Source: Candidatus Rokuibacteriota bacterium
GTDB lineage: Bacteria; Methylomirabilota; Methylomirabilia; Rokubacteriales; CSP1-6
Direction of reading: 5' to 3'
Length of the DNA stretch: 45,567 bases
Assembly (NCBI GenBank): GCA_003220345.1
Contig: QHSC01000111.1
Location: 1 to 45,567, forward strand
Made by a program: the position numbers and the translations under genes. Positions 1-7,106 of the stretch are shown piece after piece. The notes below the pieces were generated by a model that was not told where the DNA came from, ran no database searches, and saw only the letters and a program-made list of their open reading frames with translations. Every line of letters starts with the position of its first letter. Within the stretch, counting starts at the first letter, position 1.

Positions 1-516
1 GGGCGGGTGGAGGTCAGCAGCGAAGGGCTGGGTCGAGGCTCCGAGTTCCGCGTGTCCCTCCCCTGTGTTCCCGTTGCCGATGCGAATGCCGTCCCCGACC
101 GATCCGCGGGCGAGGCGCACGGCGGGCCCGTCCGAGTGCTCGTCGTCGATGACAACGCTGACGTGGCCGAAGGGCTGATGATGCTGCTCGAGCTGCTCGG
201 GCACCGGGTTCGTGTCGCTCACGACGGCCTGGCGGCCCTGGAAGCGGCGCGCACGAGCGCGCCCGATCTCATGCTGGTCGATATCGGGCTTCCGGGAATG
301 GACGGTTACGAGGTGGCCCGGAGCGTCCGTCAGGATTCCCGGCTCAAGGGCGTCGTGCTCGTGGCCCTTACCGGATACGGACGCGACGAGGACAAGCGGA
401 AGGCCATCGAGGCCGGGTTCGACGACCACCTCGTGAAGCCCTTGACCGTCGAGACCTTCCAGAAACTGCTCGGGCGGCTCGAGCAGCGGAAAGGACCTTC
501 GGGCGCCACCGGGTAG
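1..516 (+). CDS. Hybrid sensor histidine kinase, C-terminal part (5' truncated by window edge)
   Basis: The frame is open from base 1. The first residues (GRVEVSSEGLGRGSEFRVSLP region) are the typical last strand of a HATPase_c kinase domain, including the G-x-GS-x-F motif. A linker of about 20 residues leads to a complete response-regulator receiver domain. Counting from the GTG at base 7, the acidic pair is Asp48/Asp49, the phospho-acceptor is Asp92 (LVDIGLPGMDG), the switch Thr is Thr122 and the conserved Lys is Lys144 (LVKPL). A kinase ending in its own receiver domain implies an internal phosphorelay or feedback; such proteins often hand phosphate to a separate Hpt protein or regulator. 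No partner regulator is visible downstream, where the next gene is convergent. The sensor portion lies outside the window, so the signal is unknown. Domain assignment is firm. Confidence 0.9.
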   Translation, partial: GRVEVSSEGLGRGSEFRVSLPCVPVADANAVPDRSAGEAHGGPVRVLVVDDNADVAEGLMMLLELLGHRVRVAHDGLAALEAARTSAPDLMLVDIGLPGMDGYEVARSVRQDSRLKGVVLVALTGYGRDEDKRKAIEAGFDDHLVKPLTVETFQKLLGRLEQRKGPSGATG

Positions 517-543
517 GCCGGGTGACGAATCAGCATCCGACGC

Positions 544-1746
544 TCACTGCGTCCAGCTCAAGGCCTTGAAGGCGAGGACCTCGGCCTCGCGTCCGTTGAG
601 ATCCAGAGGGCCGAGGGTCGCCAGCGTTCGCCACGCTCCCGTGCCGAGGTTCATCGCGCGAATCTTCACCCCGTCCTTGGCCACCGCGATCACGGCCACC
701 TGCGTCTCGTCGGGCGCCCATTCGATCGCCGCGATCAGCTCTTCCGTCGGGAAGGTGGCGAGTGGCTTGTCCGTAACGAGGCTGTCAGGCGCCGCGCCGA
801 TGGCGTAGACATTGAGCCTCCCCGAGTCTCCGGCGCCGGAGCCGAAGGCGACGGCCAGCTTCGTGCCCGCGGGGGAGAGTGTCATGACGCCGAGGACGAC
901 CCTGGCGGTGACGGCCAGCCCCATGAAGCTGAGCTGCTGCTGATCCAGGAGTTTTGTGGGCGGCGTCCCCGACCCCAGCGTCGCGCGATAGAGTCCCGCC
1001 AGGGTCGGACCCCTGTCGCGATTGATGACGTCGAGGTAGTAGATGGCGTCGCCGCCGGGCGCCCACTCCGCGACGATCGGCCCTCCCGGCAACAGCTCAA
1101 AGGTCCCGCTCTTGGTATCGAGCACCGCGGCCGATTCCCAGGAGATGAGAATCCTGCGGCCATCCGCGGACCAGCGGAGCTTGTTGGGCGGGGTGGAGTA
1201 AGACGGGATGTTCGTCACGCCTCGAGGAATCGCGAATCGGGACTGGATTTTCTTCGCTGCCACATCGATGAGCGCGATCGACATCTTGAGCGGACCGGTG
1301 GCCCCCGGCACGAAGGTCAGGGCCGCGATCTGCTTGCCGTCCGGCGACCACGCGGGTTGCCAGAGGTAGAGCTGCTCGCTCTGGTCGCCCTGGAAGAGCA
1401 CCGTCTCCCGTCCCACCCGATCCCGCAGCCTCAGCGCGAGCTGGGTATCGAAGAAGGCGAAGCCTGTCCCGTCGGGAGCCCACGTGGCGCCAAGACCGAC
1501 CACGAGGGGTCCGAGCGTGCGGCCCTCGGGAAAAACCCCGGCGGTGACGAGCCGCCGATTCGCCCCCGTTCCCACCACGTCCACGTGCAGGATGGCCCGC
1601 GAGCCCGTGGCCGCGTCGGTGATGGCGGCGGGTGGCTTGGACGCGGGCTGACCGTGCAGGCTGCTCGCGAAGCCCGCGGCAAGGATCAGGACGCCGCAGA
1701 AGGCGATGAGCGGGCGATGAGCCGGTGCGCCAGGCGGTTTGGACAT
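544..1746 (-). CDS. Exported PD40 / TolB-like beta-propeller protein
   Basis: A 400-residue protein starting at the ATG at 1746, chosen because a clean signal peptide follows at once (basic start, then LIAFCGVLILAAGFASS, cleavage near Gly-Gln-Pro-Ala). The reading frame stays open further upstream, but those codons precede the signal peptide. The mature part carries about six PD40-type blades recognisable by the W-(S/A)-x-D/G-G core: WAPDGTG, WSPDGKQ, WSADGRR, WAPGGDA, LSPAGTK and WAPDETQ. Such propellers are scaffolds for protein or ligand binding in the periplasm. There are no tol-pal genes nearby, so it is not TolB itself. It converges on the kinase fragment with a gap of only 27 bp. The exact function is unknown. 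Confidence 0.8.
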   Translation of the reverse strand: MSKPPGAPAHRPLIAFCGVLILAAGFASSLHGQPASKPPAAITDAATGSRAILHVDVVGTGANRRLVTAGVFPEGRTLGPLVVGLGATWAPDGTGFAFFDTQLALRLRDRVGRETVLFQGDQSEQLYLWQPAWSPDGKQIAALTFVPGATGPLKMSIALIDVAAKKIQSRFAIPRGVTNIPSYSTPPNKLRWSADGRRILISWESAAVLDTKSGTFELLPGGPIVAEWAPGGDAIYYLDVINRDRGPTLAGLYRATLGSGTPPTKLLDQQQLSFMGLAVTARVVLGVMTLSPAGTKLAVAFGSGAGDSGRLNVYAIGAAPDSLVTDKPLATFPTEELIAAIEWAPDETQVAVIAVAKDGVKIRAMNLGTGAWRTLATLGPLDLNGREAEVLAFKALSWTQ

Positions 1747-1848
1747 GTCAGGAGCCCCCTTGGTCGGATCGATCCTCCCCGCGACCGCGATGGTCGAGCC
1801 TAGCATCGGGAGGCCCATGGGCAAGGACAAATGGGCGGGCATGTCTGC

Positions 1849-1854
1849 TAAACT
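1849..1854 (+). promoter_or_regulatory. -10-like hexamer TAAACT, 7 nt before a start codon
   Basis: TAAACT is followed by seven bases and then the ATG at 1862, so a transcript started at the usual distance would begin on or next to the start codon (leaderless). No convincing -35 box is seen. The same geometry recurs at 9954, 17151, 37583 and 44260. Confidence 0.4.
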
Positions 1855-1861
1855 CTCGACC

Positions 1862-2167
1862 ATGAGCGGCGACGGACCCAAGAGCGCCTACGAGCTGGCC
1901 ATGGAGCGCCTCCGGCAGAAAGACAAGGAGGCCAGCGTCGATGATCGCCCGCTCACCGACGAGCAGAAGGCCGCCATCGCGGACGCCCGCCAGTTCTACA
2001 CCGCGAAAGTCGCTGAGCGCGAGATCCTCCACCAGGCCGCGCTTCCCGGCGTGCGCACCCACGAGGAGCTCGACCGCCTCAACGAGGAGCTGCGTCGCGA
2101 CAGGGAGCGCCTGGCCACCGATCGTGACCGCAAGATCGCCGAGATCCGGGGGAAGAAGCCCTCCTAG
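1862..2167 (+). CDS. Small charged hypothetical protein, helical
   Basis: A 101-residue soluble protein beginning MSGDGPKSAYELAMERL. It is rich in Glu, Arg, Lys and Asp with long heptad-like helical stretches (residues 10-25 and 60-100), suggesting a coiled coil. The N-terminal SAYELAMERLRQKD block resembles a conserved hypothetical family I have seen annotated in delta-proteobacteria and related phyla; no function is known to me. The ATG at 1862 is chosen because homologues of this kind start at this motif and because the -10-like box at 1849 sits just upstream; an open frame before it overlaps the divergent propeller gene. The next gene starts 2 bp after the stop, so the two are probably co-transcribed. 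Confidence 0.65.
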   Translation: MSGDGPKSAYELAMERLRQKDKEASVDDRPLTDEQKAAIADARQFYTAKVAEREILHQAALPGVRTHEELDRLNEELRRDRERLATDRDRKIAEIRGKKPS

Positions 2168-2169
2168 AC

Positions 2170-2541
2170 GTGCGCGTCGGGGTCGTCGCGCTTCTCGTTA
2201 CACAAATCGTGGGTGTGACCGCGTTGGGTGCCGGCATGCCGCGAGCCGATACCATGGTCGATTCCGAGATCCGCGCTCTTGTCCGTGTCGGGCGGGCCCG
2301 GGTGCTCGTTACCCTTCAGGTCGCGGAAACGAGTGACCCGGCGCAGCGCGCCGACGCCATCGGGCGAGCGCAAGACGCCGTTCTCGCGCGGCTGCCTTCG
2401 ACGCATGCGTCCGTGGTGCGGCGCTACGAGTCCATCCCCATGCTCGCCCTCGAGATCGATGCAACGGCCCTGCGGGCTCTCGAGACCATGACTGACCTCG
2501 TCGCCGGCGTGAAACTGGACCGCGCGGTGAAGCCACAATAG
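2170..2541 (+). CDS. Exported stand-alone inhibitor-I9-like (subtilisin propeptide-like) protein
   Basis: A 123-residue protein with a GTG start at 2170 and a hydrophobic signal segment (residues 3-22). The mature part looks like the I9 propeptide that precedes S8 (subtilisin) proteases: a strand RVLVTLQV, a helix with IGRAQDAVLARL, then VVRRYESIPMLALEID and a second helix ALRALETMTDLVAGV. In S8 zymogens this domain chaperones folding and inhibits the enzyme, and the catalytic domain follows directly. Here the frame stops at TAG right where that domain would start, and I see no Asp/His/Ser protease motifs downstream. It could be a free protease inhibitor or foldase of the Pbi/I9 type, or the remnant of a lost protease gene. 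Family recognition is from memory of the pattern. Confidence 0.6.
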   Translation: MRVGVVALLVTQIVGVTALGAGMPRADTMVDSEIRALVRVGRARVLVTLQVAETSDPAQRADAIGRAQDAVLARLPSTHASVVRRYESIPMLALEIDATALRALETMTDLVAGVKLDRAVKPQ

Positions 2542-2610
2542 TGCCACACCCTGTGGATCACCCTGCCTCCCGCGCTGACGGCACTTCAGCAACGGGGGTA
2601 ATCGTCGTTC

Positions 2611-2630
2611 CGTAGAAGATCGCGTCTACG
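2611..2630 (+). terminator. Possible weak terminator hairpin after the I9-like gene
   Basis: CGTAGA and TCTACG form a 6-bp stem with an 8-nt loop, followed by an AT-rich tract (ttgccaaattt). It lies 70 bp after the stop codon at 2541. The stem is short, so confidence is low. Confidence 0.25.
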
Positions 2631-2818
2631 TTGCCAAATTTGCCTGCGTGTTGTATGTCAATATTACTCGCTCGGTGCACGGGCGCGGACGCGCTGTCCG
2701 ACGTGTCGGGATTGCGCGGTCAGATGTCTATCGGGAACGCTCAGCAGATCTAGGTATTTACAGCTGAGGCGGTGTCGATAAGCCCCTCCACAATCGGATT
2801 CAAGGCCCGCCACGTCCA

Positions 2819-2833
2819 TGGCATGGTACTTGC
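2819..2833 (+). promoter_or_regulatory. Sigma-54-like promoter (TGGCAT-N5-TTGC)
   Basis: TGGCAT at 2819-2824, five bases, then TTGC at 2830-2833. This keeps the essential GG and GC at the canonical 10-base spacing and has one change from TGGCAC. Transcription would begin near 2844, which favours a start codon at 2862 or 2874 for the following gene rather than earlier in-frame ATGs. Confidence 0.45.
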
Positions 2834-2861
2834 CATCTCAGTGCCGCCGCTGAGTTCTCGG

Positions 2862-3494
2862 ATGAACACAACCATGCGCCAACTTGCCCAAGCCTTGTGC
2901 CTACCGTGGTGCATTGTCGTCGCTGGCGTTTTCATGCTTGTCGGGGAAGCGCATCTTTCTCCAGTTATTGCTGGCCAACTCGATGCGCTGGTCGCAAGCA
3001 CGCCCTCGCTGGGGGATGGTGGATCCCTCGACGATCTTCAATATCCGGACAAGATCCTGACCCTGGTGCAAGGGAGTTCCGAGAATACCGAGCCTGTATT
3101 CGTTTCCAGTGGCCTGCTCACCGGCGGAGAACTTGAGCATGGCCTCATCTATGCGCTAGACCCCAGCCCAGAGGAGCTCCCGGACGAGTTCGCGGACCGT
3201 ACCGGCAAACCCACGGTCATGGAAGGTATCTGGGCCCTGAGGTTCGACAACAAGGACGACCCTGAGCGGGTCCGTCTCGCCGCGGACGCCGCCGGGCCAG
3301 GCCTCTACAATGACCACGACTGGTTCGAGAGTGCAGCGCTGGTGCTGATCGGCAGCGGGGCGGGTGCAGCCCTGGTGTTCCTCGGGCTCTCTCAGTTTCG
3401 CGTCCTGCGCCGCCATAGGTCCGGCCCAAGACGATCTCACCGGCCACACTACAGTTTTCATCGTTCCCGCCGTCGAGCTTTGCGAGGTCGGTAG
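2862..3494 (+). CDS. Hypothetical membrane protein with one helix at each end
   Basis: I do not recognise this gene. From the ATG at 2862 it is 210 residues long. A hydrophobic helix lies at about residues 10-28 (ALCLPWCIVVAGVFMLVG) and a second at about 158-176 (SAALVLIGSGAGAALVFLGL). Between them is a soluble domain of roughly 130 residues, mostly acidic, with phrases such as TLVQGSSENTEPVFVSSG and VMEGIWALRFDNKDD. After the second helix comes a very basic cytoplasmic tail rich in Arg and His. The topology suggests a periplasmic domain held between two membrane anchors. The start at 2862 is preferred because a sigma-54-like promoter sits at 2819-2833; 2874 is an alternative. GC content is lower than in the rest of the window, hinting at a different origin. 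Confidence 0.55.
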   Translation: MNTTMRQLAQALCLPWCIVVAGVFMLVGEAHLSPVIAGQLDALVASTPSLGDGGSLDDLQYPDKILTLVQGSSENTEPVFVSSGLLTGGELEHGLIYALDPSPEELPDEFADRTGKPTVMEGIWALRFDNKDDPERVRLAADAAGPGLYNDHDWFESAALVLIGSGAGAALVFLGLSQFRVLRRHRSGPRRSHRPHYSFHRSRRRALRGR

Positions 3495-3620
3495 GAGTTA
3501 CTGCGTAAGACCTCCCTAGCCGTCCTCGAAAGTTCGTCATGCCCACATGCTCCAGCGCACCGCCGACACTGGGAACCTTCCAGAGTGCCCCAGGCGTCTG
3601 AAAGAGTGGGAGGTGTGGCC

Positions 3621-3950
3621 ATGAAAAAGCTCGTGCTCATCCTGGCTCTCCTGACTTTCGCATTGGCGCCCGGCTTGGCCCACGCGGGCGGCTTCCACGC
3701 CGGATTCCACGACAATCGATCAAAGGTCCAGGTGCAGTTCTTCTGGCGCCCCTTCTTTTACGCGGGCCCTTTCCTCTACGGCTATCCCGCCGGCTTCGGC
3801 TACGGGTATCCGGGCCCATATTTCAGCGAGGGCGATGGAGACGCCACTCGTTATACGTACGGATATCCCGGGCCCTATACCTATGGAGTCTACGGCTACA
3901 CCCGTCCATCGTGCGCCGCGCAGCTCAACGGCTACTGGGTGTGCAGTTGA
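3621..3950 (+). CDS. Small secreted Gly/Tyr/Pro-rich protein
   Basis: A 109-residue protein starting at the ATG at 3621, with GGGAGG as ribosome-binding site eight to thirteen bases upstream. A classical signal peptide (MKKLVLILALLTFALAPGLAHA) ends with Ala-His-Ala. The mature part is strongly enriched in Gly, Tyr, Pro and Phe with repeated Y-G-Y-P-G-P units around residues 60-95, and ends in a short Cys-containing tail (SCAAQLNGYWVCS) that could form one disulfide. Similar low-complexity exported proteins are common next to stress genes in proteobacteria, and are usually annotated as hypothetical. No function is assigned. It probably shares a transcript with the next small gene, which begins 10 bp after its stop. 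Confidence 0.65.
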   Translation: MKKLVLILALLTFALAPGLAHAGGFHAGFHDNRSKVQVQFFWRPFFYAGPFLYGYPAGFGYGYPGPYFSEGDGDATRYTYGYPGPYTYGVYGYTRPSCAAQLNGYWVCS

Positions 3951-3959
3951 TCGCTGCCC

Positions 3960-4157
3960 ATGAGACCGTATGGATGGATCGTAGCCATTCTTGTCGTCCT
4001 CGCCCTGGTGGGGACGGCATTCGTCCTGGCGTCCCAAAAGCATTCCGGGCCTGACTGCGCGGGCCGCGTGGTCATGATCAGAGGTCTTCACGGAGCGCCC
4101 CTGGAGTGCGTGTGCGTCCAGGGTGTGATCGCGAGCTGCTTCGAACCCGGATCTTGA
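3960..4157 (+). CDS. Small membrane-anchored Cys-containing peptide
   Basis: A 65-residue protein: short N-terminal MRPYG, one hydrophobic helix (residues 6-25, WIVAILVVLALVGTAFVLAS), then a 40-residue exported tail with four cysteines (DCAGR, ECVCVQ, SCFEP) that may form disulfides. It follows the Gly/Tyr-rich gene by 9 bp in the same direction, so co-expression is likely. I do not recognise a family. Its size makes it less certain as a gene, but the helix-plus-cysteines layout and tight spacing support it. Confidence 0.5.
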   Translation: MRPYGWIVAILVVLALVGTAFVLASQKHSGPDCAGRVVMIRGLHGAPLECVCVQGVIASCFEPGS

Positions 4158-4226
4158 GGTCCGCACCGTCTCGGACGGCTCGAGACGATGACGGCCTGAC
4201 GTGTTCATCGAGGGCTTGAGATACTG

Positions 4227-5126
4227 GTGGGCATGGTTCCGGTCAGGTTGGTGCAGCGCTCCCCGGCTCGTGTCGGCTCCGAGGCGCTCGCGCGCATCGT
4301 CGCCAGCCTGAGGGAGCAGATCGACGCGATTCGCGGCCACGCGGGAGGCGCCCGGCGCGGGACCGATCCGGAGGACGTCCACGAGATGCGCACGGCCGCG
4401 CGCCGACTCCGGGCCATCTTGCGCGCCGTCCGGTCGGGCTTCGACCGCGCGTGGGTGGAAGCGCTTCGGAGCGAGCTCGACTGGCTCGGCAGCACGTTGG
4501 GCGCCGTTCGGGACCTCGACGTCCTCCGGGAGCATCTGCGTGACGAGCTGGCAGCGCTCGAAGACTCGACGCGACGATCTGCGTCTCTCCAGCTCTCGGA
4601 GTGCCTTGACGTCGAGCACTCCCGCGCGAGGGCAAAGCTGCTCGCTGCCCTGGACAGCCCGCGCTATAGGGAGCTCTTGCGCCGCCTCGATGAAGCCGTG
4701 CGACAGCCGCGCGTGGCGACCGCGGATCTCTCCCTTCCCCGGATCGCCGCACGGCAATTCAAGAAGCTTCGCAAGGCGGTGAAGGCCTTGCCCGCTGAGC
4801 CGAGCAACGCGGAGCTCCATGCCGTGCGGATCGAGGTGAAGCGCGCTCGCTACGCTGCCGAGCTGGCGGCGGAGGAGGTCGGACGCCCGGCGGCGCGCTT
4901 CGTCGACAAGGCCAAGAAGGTTCAGGACATTCTCGGCGAGCACCAGGATGCCGTGATGGCCGAATCGCGCATCCGGGCCTGGCTCCGGGGCATCCGGAGC
5001 CGCTCCGCGACATGGCTCAGAGACCATCTGATAAAGCGCCAGCGCGCGCGACGTCAGGAGGCCCGCAAGGCTTTCTGGAAGAGGTGGCCCAGGCTCAAGC
5101 GGCGGGGGCGAAAGGCATGGACGTGA
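4227..5126 (+). CDS. CHAD domain protein
   Basis: A 299-residue all-helical protein with the two hallmark CHAD repeats. The first is around residues 50-69 (DVHEMRTAARRLRAILRAVR, His52); the second is around 196-212 (LHAVRIEVKRARYAAEL, His198). CHAD domains are basic helical bundles that bind inorganic polyphosphate, and are often found with CYTH triphosphatases or localised to polyphosphate granules. No CYTH domain is fused or adjacent here. The C-terminus is very rich in Arg and Lys, as expected for polyanion binding. The start is either GTG 4227 or ATG 4233, two codons later; I cannot separate them. The gene converges on pup. Confidence 0.85.
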   Translation: MGMVPVRLVQRSPARVGSEALARIVASLREQIDAIRGHAGGARRGTDPEDVHEMRTAARRLRAILRAVRSGFDRAWVEALRSELDWLGSTLGAVRDLDVLREHLRDELAALEDSTRRSASLQLSECLDVEHSRARAKLLAALDSPRYRELLRRLDEAVRQPRVATADLSLPRIAARQFKKLRKAVKALPAEPSNAELHAVRIEVKRARYAAELAAEEVGRPAARFVDKAKKVQDILGEHQDAVMAESRIRAWLRGIRSRSATWLRDHLIKRQRARRQEARKAFWKRWPRLKRRGRKAWT

Positions 5127-5138
5127 GAGAGCTGAACG

Positions 5139-5157
5139 GTCCGGCCCTTCGCCGGAC
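5139..5157 (+). terminator. GC-rich hairpin after the CHAD gene
   Basis: GTCCGGC, a 5-nt loop and GCCGGAC form a perfect 7-bp stem 12 bp after the CHAD stop codon. There is no U-tract, so intrinsic termination is uncertain. Confidence 0.35.
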
Positions 5158-5163
5158 GACAGC

Positions 5164-5209
5164 GCAGGCTGCGGATGCGCTCGGGTGCGTCGAGCGCAGC
5201 GCAGCCTGC
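5164..5209. terminator. Long two-tier hairpin between CHAD and pup
   Basis: An outer 10-bp stem (GCAGGCTGCG at 5164-5173 with CGCAGCCTGC at 5200-5209) encloses an inner 7-bp stem (GCGCTCG at 5177-5183 with CGAGCGC at 5191-5197), separated by small internal loops of 3 and 2 nt and capped by a 7-nt loop. It sits between convergent genes and works in either strand, so a bidirectional terminator or RNA 3'-end protector is the simplest reading. Confidence 0.45.
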
Positions 5210-5249
5210 TCTCACCGCCTGAGCGAAGCTGCCGTCGCGGCTCCGCCGA

Positions 5250-5444
5250 TCACTGACCGCCGTGCTGGATATAGCCGGCGACGAACTCCTCGGCATTTTC
5301 CTCGAGCACATCGTCGATCTCGTCCAGGACGCTGTCCAGCTTCTTCTTGATGTTCTCGCCTTTGCCCGCCAGCCGATTCTCGACCTCCTCGGGCGCTTCT
5401 TGCGTCTCCGAAGGCCTGATGCGTGTTTTCGTCTGTTCGGCCAT
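5250..5444 (-). CDS. pup: Pup, prokaryotic ubiquitin-like protein (C-terminal GGQ)
   Basis: A 64-residue, acidic, probably disordered protein. The C-terminal half carries the Pup signature: LDEIDDVLEENAEEFV at residues 40-55 followed by AGYIQHGGQ to the end. This matches actinobacterial Pup almost residue for residue, including the helical segment bound by the proteasomal ATPase Mpa and the final Gly-Gly-Gln. In known systems the terminal Gln is deamidated to Glu by Dop and then ligated to target lysines by PafA, and tagged proteins go to the Mpa-20S proteasome. The N-terminal half is variable, as usual. GAGGAGG lies 8 bp before the ATG. Dop, PafA, Mpa and the 20S subunits are not in this window, so the gene stands alone. 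It is not the UBact family, which is a different sequence type. Identification is very confident. Confidence 0.93.
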   Translation of the reverse strand: MAEQTKTRIRPSETQEAPEEVENRLAGKGENIKKKLDSVLDEIDDVLEENAEEFVAGYIQHGGQ

Positions 5445-5731
5445 GATTCTCGCCTCCTCGTGTCGTCACCAGCCTTACCCCAGGCACGCCATCCATCTTC
5501 GCCTTCACGATCACTTTGGTGAGCAACCGGCATGCCAGCGAGGCCAGAAGCTCATTGAATCCGGAGGTTCGTCCCGCTGGACGGGCTCGGCGCGGCCGCG
5601 ACCGCGATCTACCGGGTCAAGACTTCCGAGTCGAGGCCCCATCACGACCGGTTGCAGAACCGATGAGAGGGAGAGAGCATCGAAAACGAGGAGAGGCGCA
5701 CCGTCTCGTGAGACTCACGAAGGAGAAGCCC
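5445..5731. other. Divergent intergenic region between pup and the aldehyde dehydrogenase
   Basis: About 287 bp with no credible gene. It must hold the pup promoter and a promoter for the dehydrogenase operon, but I see no convincing -35/-10 pairs and no sigma-54 motif. The only clear elements are the two ribosome-binding sites at its ends. Confidence 0.4.
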
Positions 5732-7096
5732 ATGAGCATCCACTCCGTCAACCCCGCAACCGGAGAGACCCTCGAAACCTACGAGGAAACCGCCCCGCGC
5801 GAGCTCGAACAGATCCTGGCGCGGGCCCAGGAGGTGTTCCTCGAGTGGCGCACCGTGCCCTTTGCCGACCGTGCCCTCCGGATGCGTAAGGCGGCGGAGC
5901 TCCTCCGGCGGCGCCAGACGGAGCATGCGCGCACCATGACGCTCGAGATGGGCAAGCCCATCGTGCAGGCCGAGGCCGAGGTGGAGAAGTGCGCCTCCGT
6001 GTGCGACTACTACGCAGAGCACGCGGAATCCTTTCTCGCCAAGCAGCCGCGGGCCACGGAGGCGGCCAGCAGCTATGTGCGGTTCGACCCTCTCGGGGCC
6101 ATCCTCGCCGTGATGCCGTGGAACTTTCCTTTCTGGCAGGTCTTCCGATTCGCCGCCCCCGCTCTCATGGCCGGCAATGTCGGCATTCTCAAGCACGCGT
6201 CCAACGTGCCCGGCTGCTCTCTGGCCATCGAGCAGGTCTTTCGCGACGCGGGCTTCCCGCCCGGCGTCTTTGCGAGCGTGCTCATCCCGTCGTCGATGAT
6301 CGCCGGGCTCATCGCGGATCCCCGCGTTGCCGCGGCCACGCTGACGGGAAGCGAGCGCGCCGGGAGCACCGTGGCCGAGCACGCAGGCCGGCACCTGAAG
6401 AAGACCGTGCTCGAGCTCGGGGGCAGCGACCCCTTCATCGTGCTCGCGGATGGCGATGTGGCAGCCGCGGCCCGGACGGCGGCAGACGCGCGGCTGATCA
6501 ACAGCGGCCAGAGCTGCATCGCGGCCAAGCGCTTCATCGTCGTCGAAGCGCTCGCGGATCAGTTCATCGAGAGATTCCGCGGCGAGCTCCAGGGCCGCCG
6601 CATGGGCGATCCCCTGGCGCGCGAGACGCAGGTCGGTCCGCAGGCCCGCGCCGATCTCCGGGACGCCCTCCACCGGCAGGTCGAGGAATCCATCAAGCGC
6701 GGGGCCAAGCGTCTGCTCGGGGGCGAGATCCCGGCGGGCAAGGGGGCATTCTACCCTCCCACGCTGCTCGCGGCCGTGGACAAGGGCATGCCCGCCTTCG
6801 ACGAGGAGACGTTCGGCCCGGTGGCGGCGGTCGTCCGCGCCAAGGACGAGGCCGATGCCGTGCGTCTCGCCAACGACTCGCCGTACGGGCTCGGGGCCTC
6901 TGTGTGGACTCGGGATCGCGCCTGCGCGGAGCGCGTGGCCGCCCAGATCGAGGCGGGCACGGTGTTCGTGAACAGCTTCGTGAAGTCGGATCCGCGCATG
7001 CCCTTCGGGGGGATCAAGCGCTCGGGCTATGGCCGCGAGCTATCGGAGTATGGCATCCGCGAGTTCGTCAACATCAAGTCGGTGTGGATCGCCTAG
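5732..7096 (+). CDS. sad: NAD(P)-dependent succinate-semialdehyde dehydrogenase (Sad/YneI-like)
   Basis: A 454-residue aldehyde dehydrogenase starting at ATG 5732 (ribosome-binding site AAGGAG). It begins INPATGE-like (VNPATGETLETYEET), as in the Sad/GabD branch. The catalytic Cys262 lies in SGQSCIAAKRF and the general base Glu228 in VLELGGSDPF; PWNFPFWQV and the C-terminal PFGGIKRSGYGREL are also present. Overall phrases match E. coli Sad (YneI) closely, for example the EVEKCASVCDYYAEH and ADLRDALHRQVE regions. The expected reaction is oxidation of succinate semialdehyde to succinate, for example in GABA or 4-hydroxybutyrate breakdown. A TPP enzyme gene starts 10 bp downstream, suggesting the aldehyde comes from decarboxylation of a 2-oxo acid. 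Substrate choice is inferred from similarity only. Confidence 0.85.
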   Translation: MSIHSVNPATGETLETYEETAPRELEQILARAQEVFLEWRTVPFADRALRMRKAAELLRRRQTEHARTMTLEMGKPIVQAEAEVEKCASVCDYYAEHAESFLAKQPRATEAASSYVRFDPLGAILAVMPWNFPFWQVFRFAAPALMAGNVGILKHASNVPGCSLAIEQVFRDAGFPPGVFASVLIPSSMIAGLIADPRVAAATLTGSERAGSTVAEHAGRHLKKTVLELGGSDPFIVLADGDVAAAARTAADARLINSGQSCIAAKRFIVVEALADQFIERFRGELQGRRMGDPLARETQVGPQARADLRDALHRQVEESIKRGAKRLLGGEIPAGKGAFYPPTLLAAVDKGMPAFDEETFGPVAAVVRAKDEADAVRLANDSPYGLGASVWTRDRACAERVAAQIEAGTVFVNSFVKSDPRMPFGGIKRSGYGRELSEYGIREFVNIKSVWIA

Positions 7097-7106
7097 CGGA
7101 CCGGTC

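Larger units (their letters stand above)
2542..2861. other. 320-bp non-coding stretch of lower GC
   Basis: No credible gene is seen. Base composition is visibly more AT-rich than the neighbours, for example around 2630-2665. It holds a weak hairpin at 2611-2630 and a sigma-54-like promoter at 2819-2833, both listed separately. Confidence 0.5.

Noticed and set aside
2750-2870. Earlier start for the unknown membrane protein at an in-frame ATG near 2772
   Set aside because: It would place the sigma-54-like promoter inside the gene and add about 30 non-hydrophobic residues before the first membrane helix.
5250-5444. UBact rather than Pup
   Set aside because: The C-terminal helix and GGQ follow actinobacterial Pup closely; UBact has a different, Arg/Pro/Asp-rich sequence.
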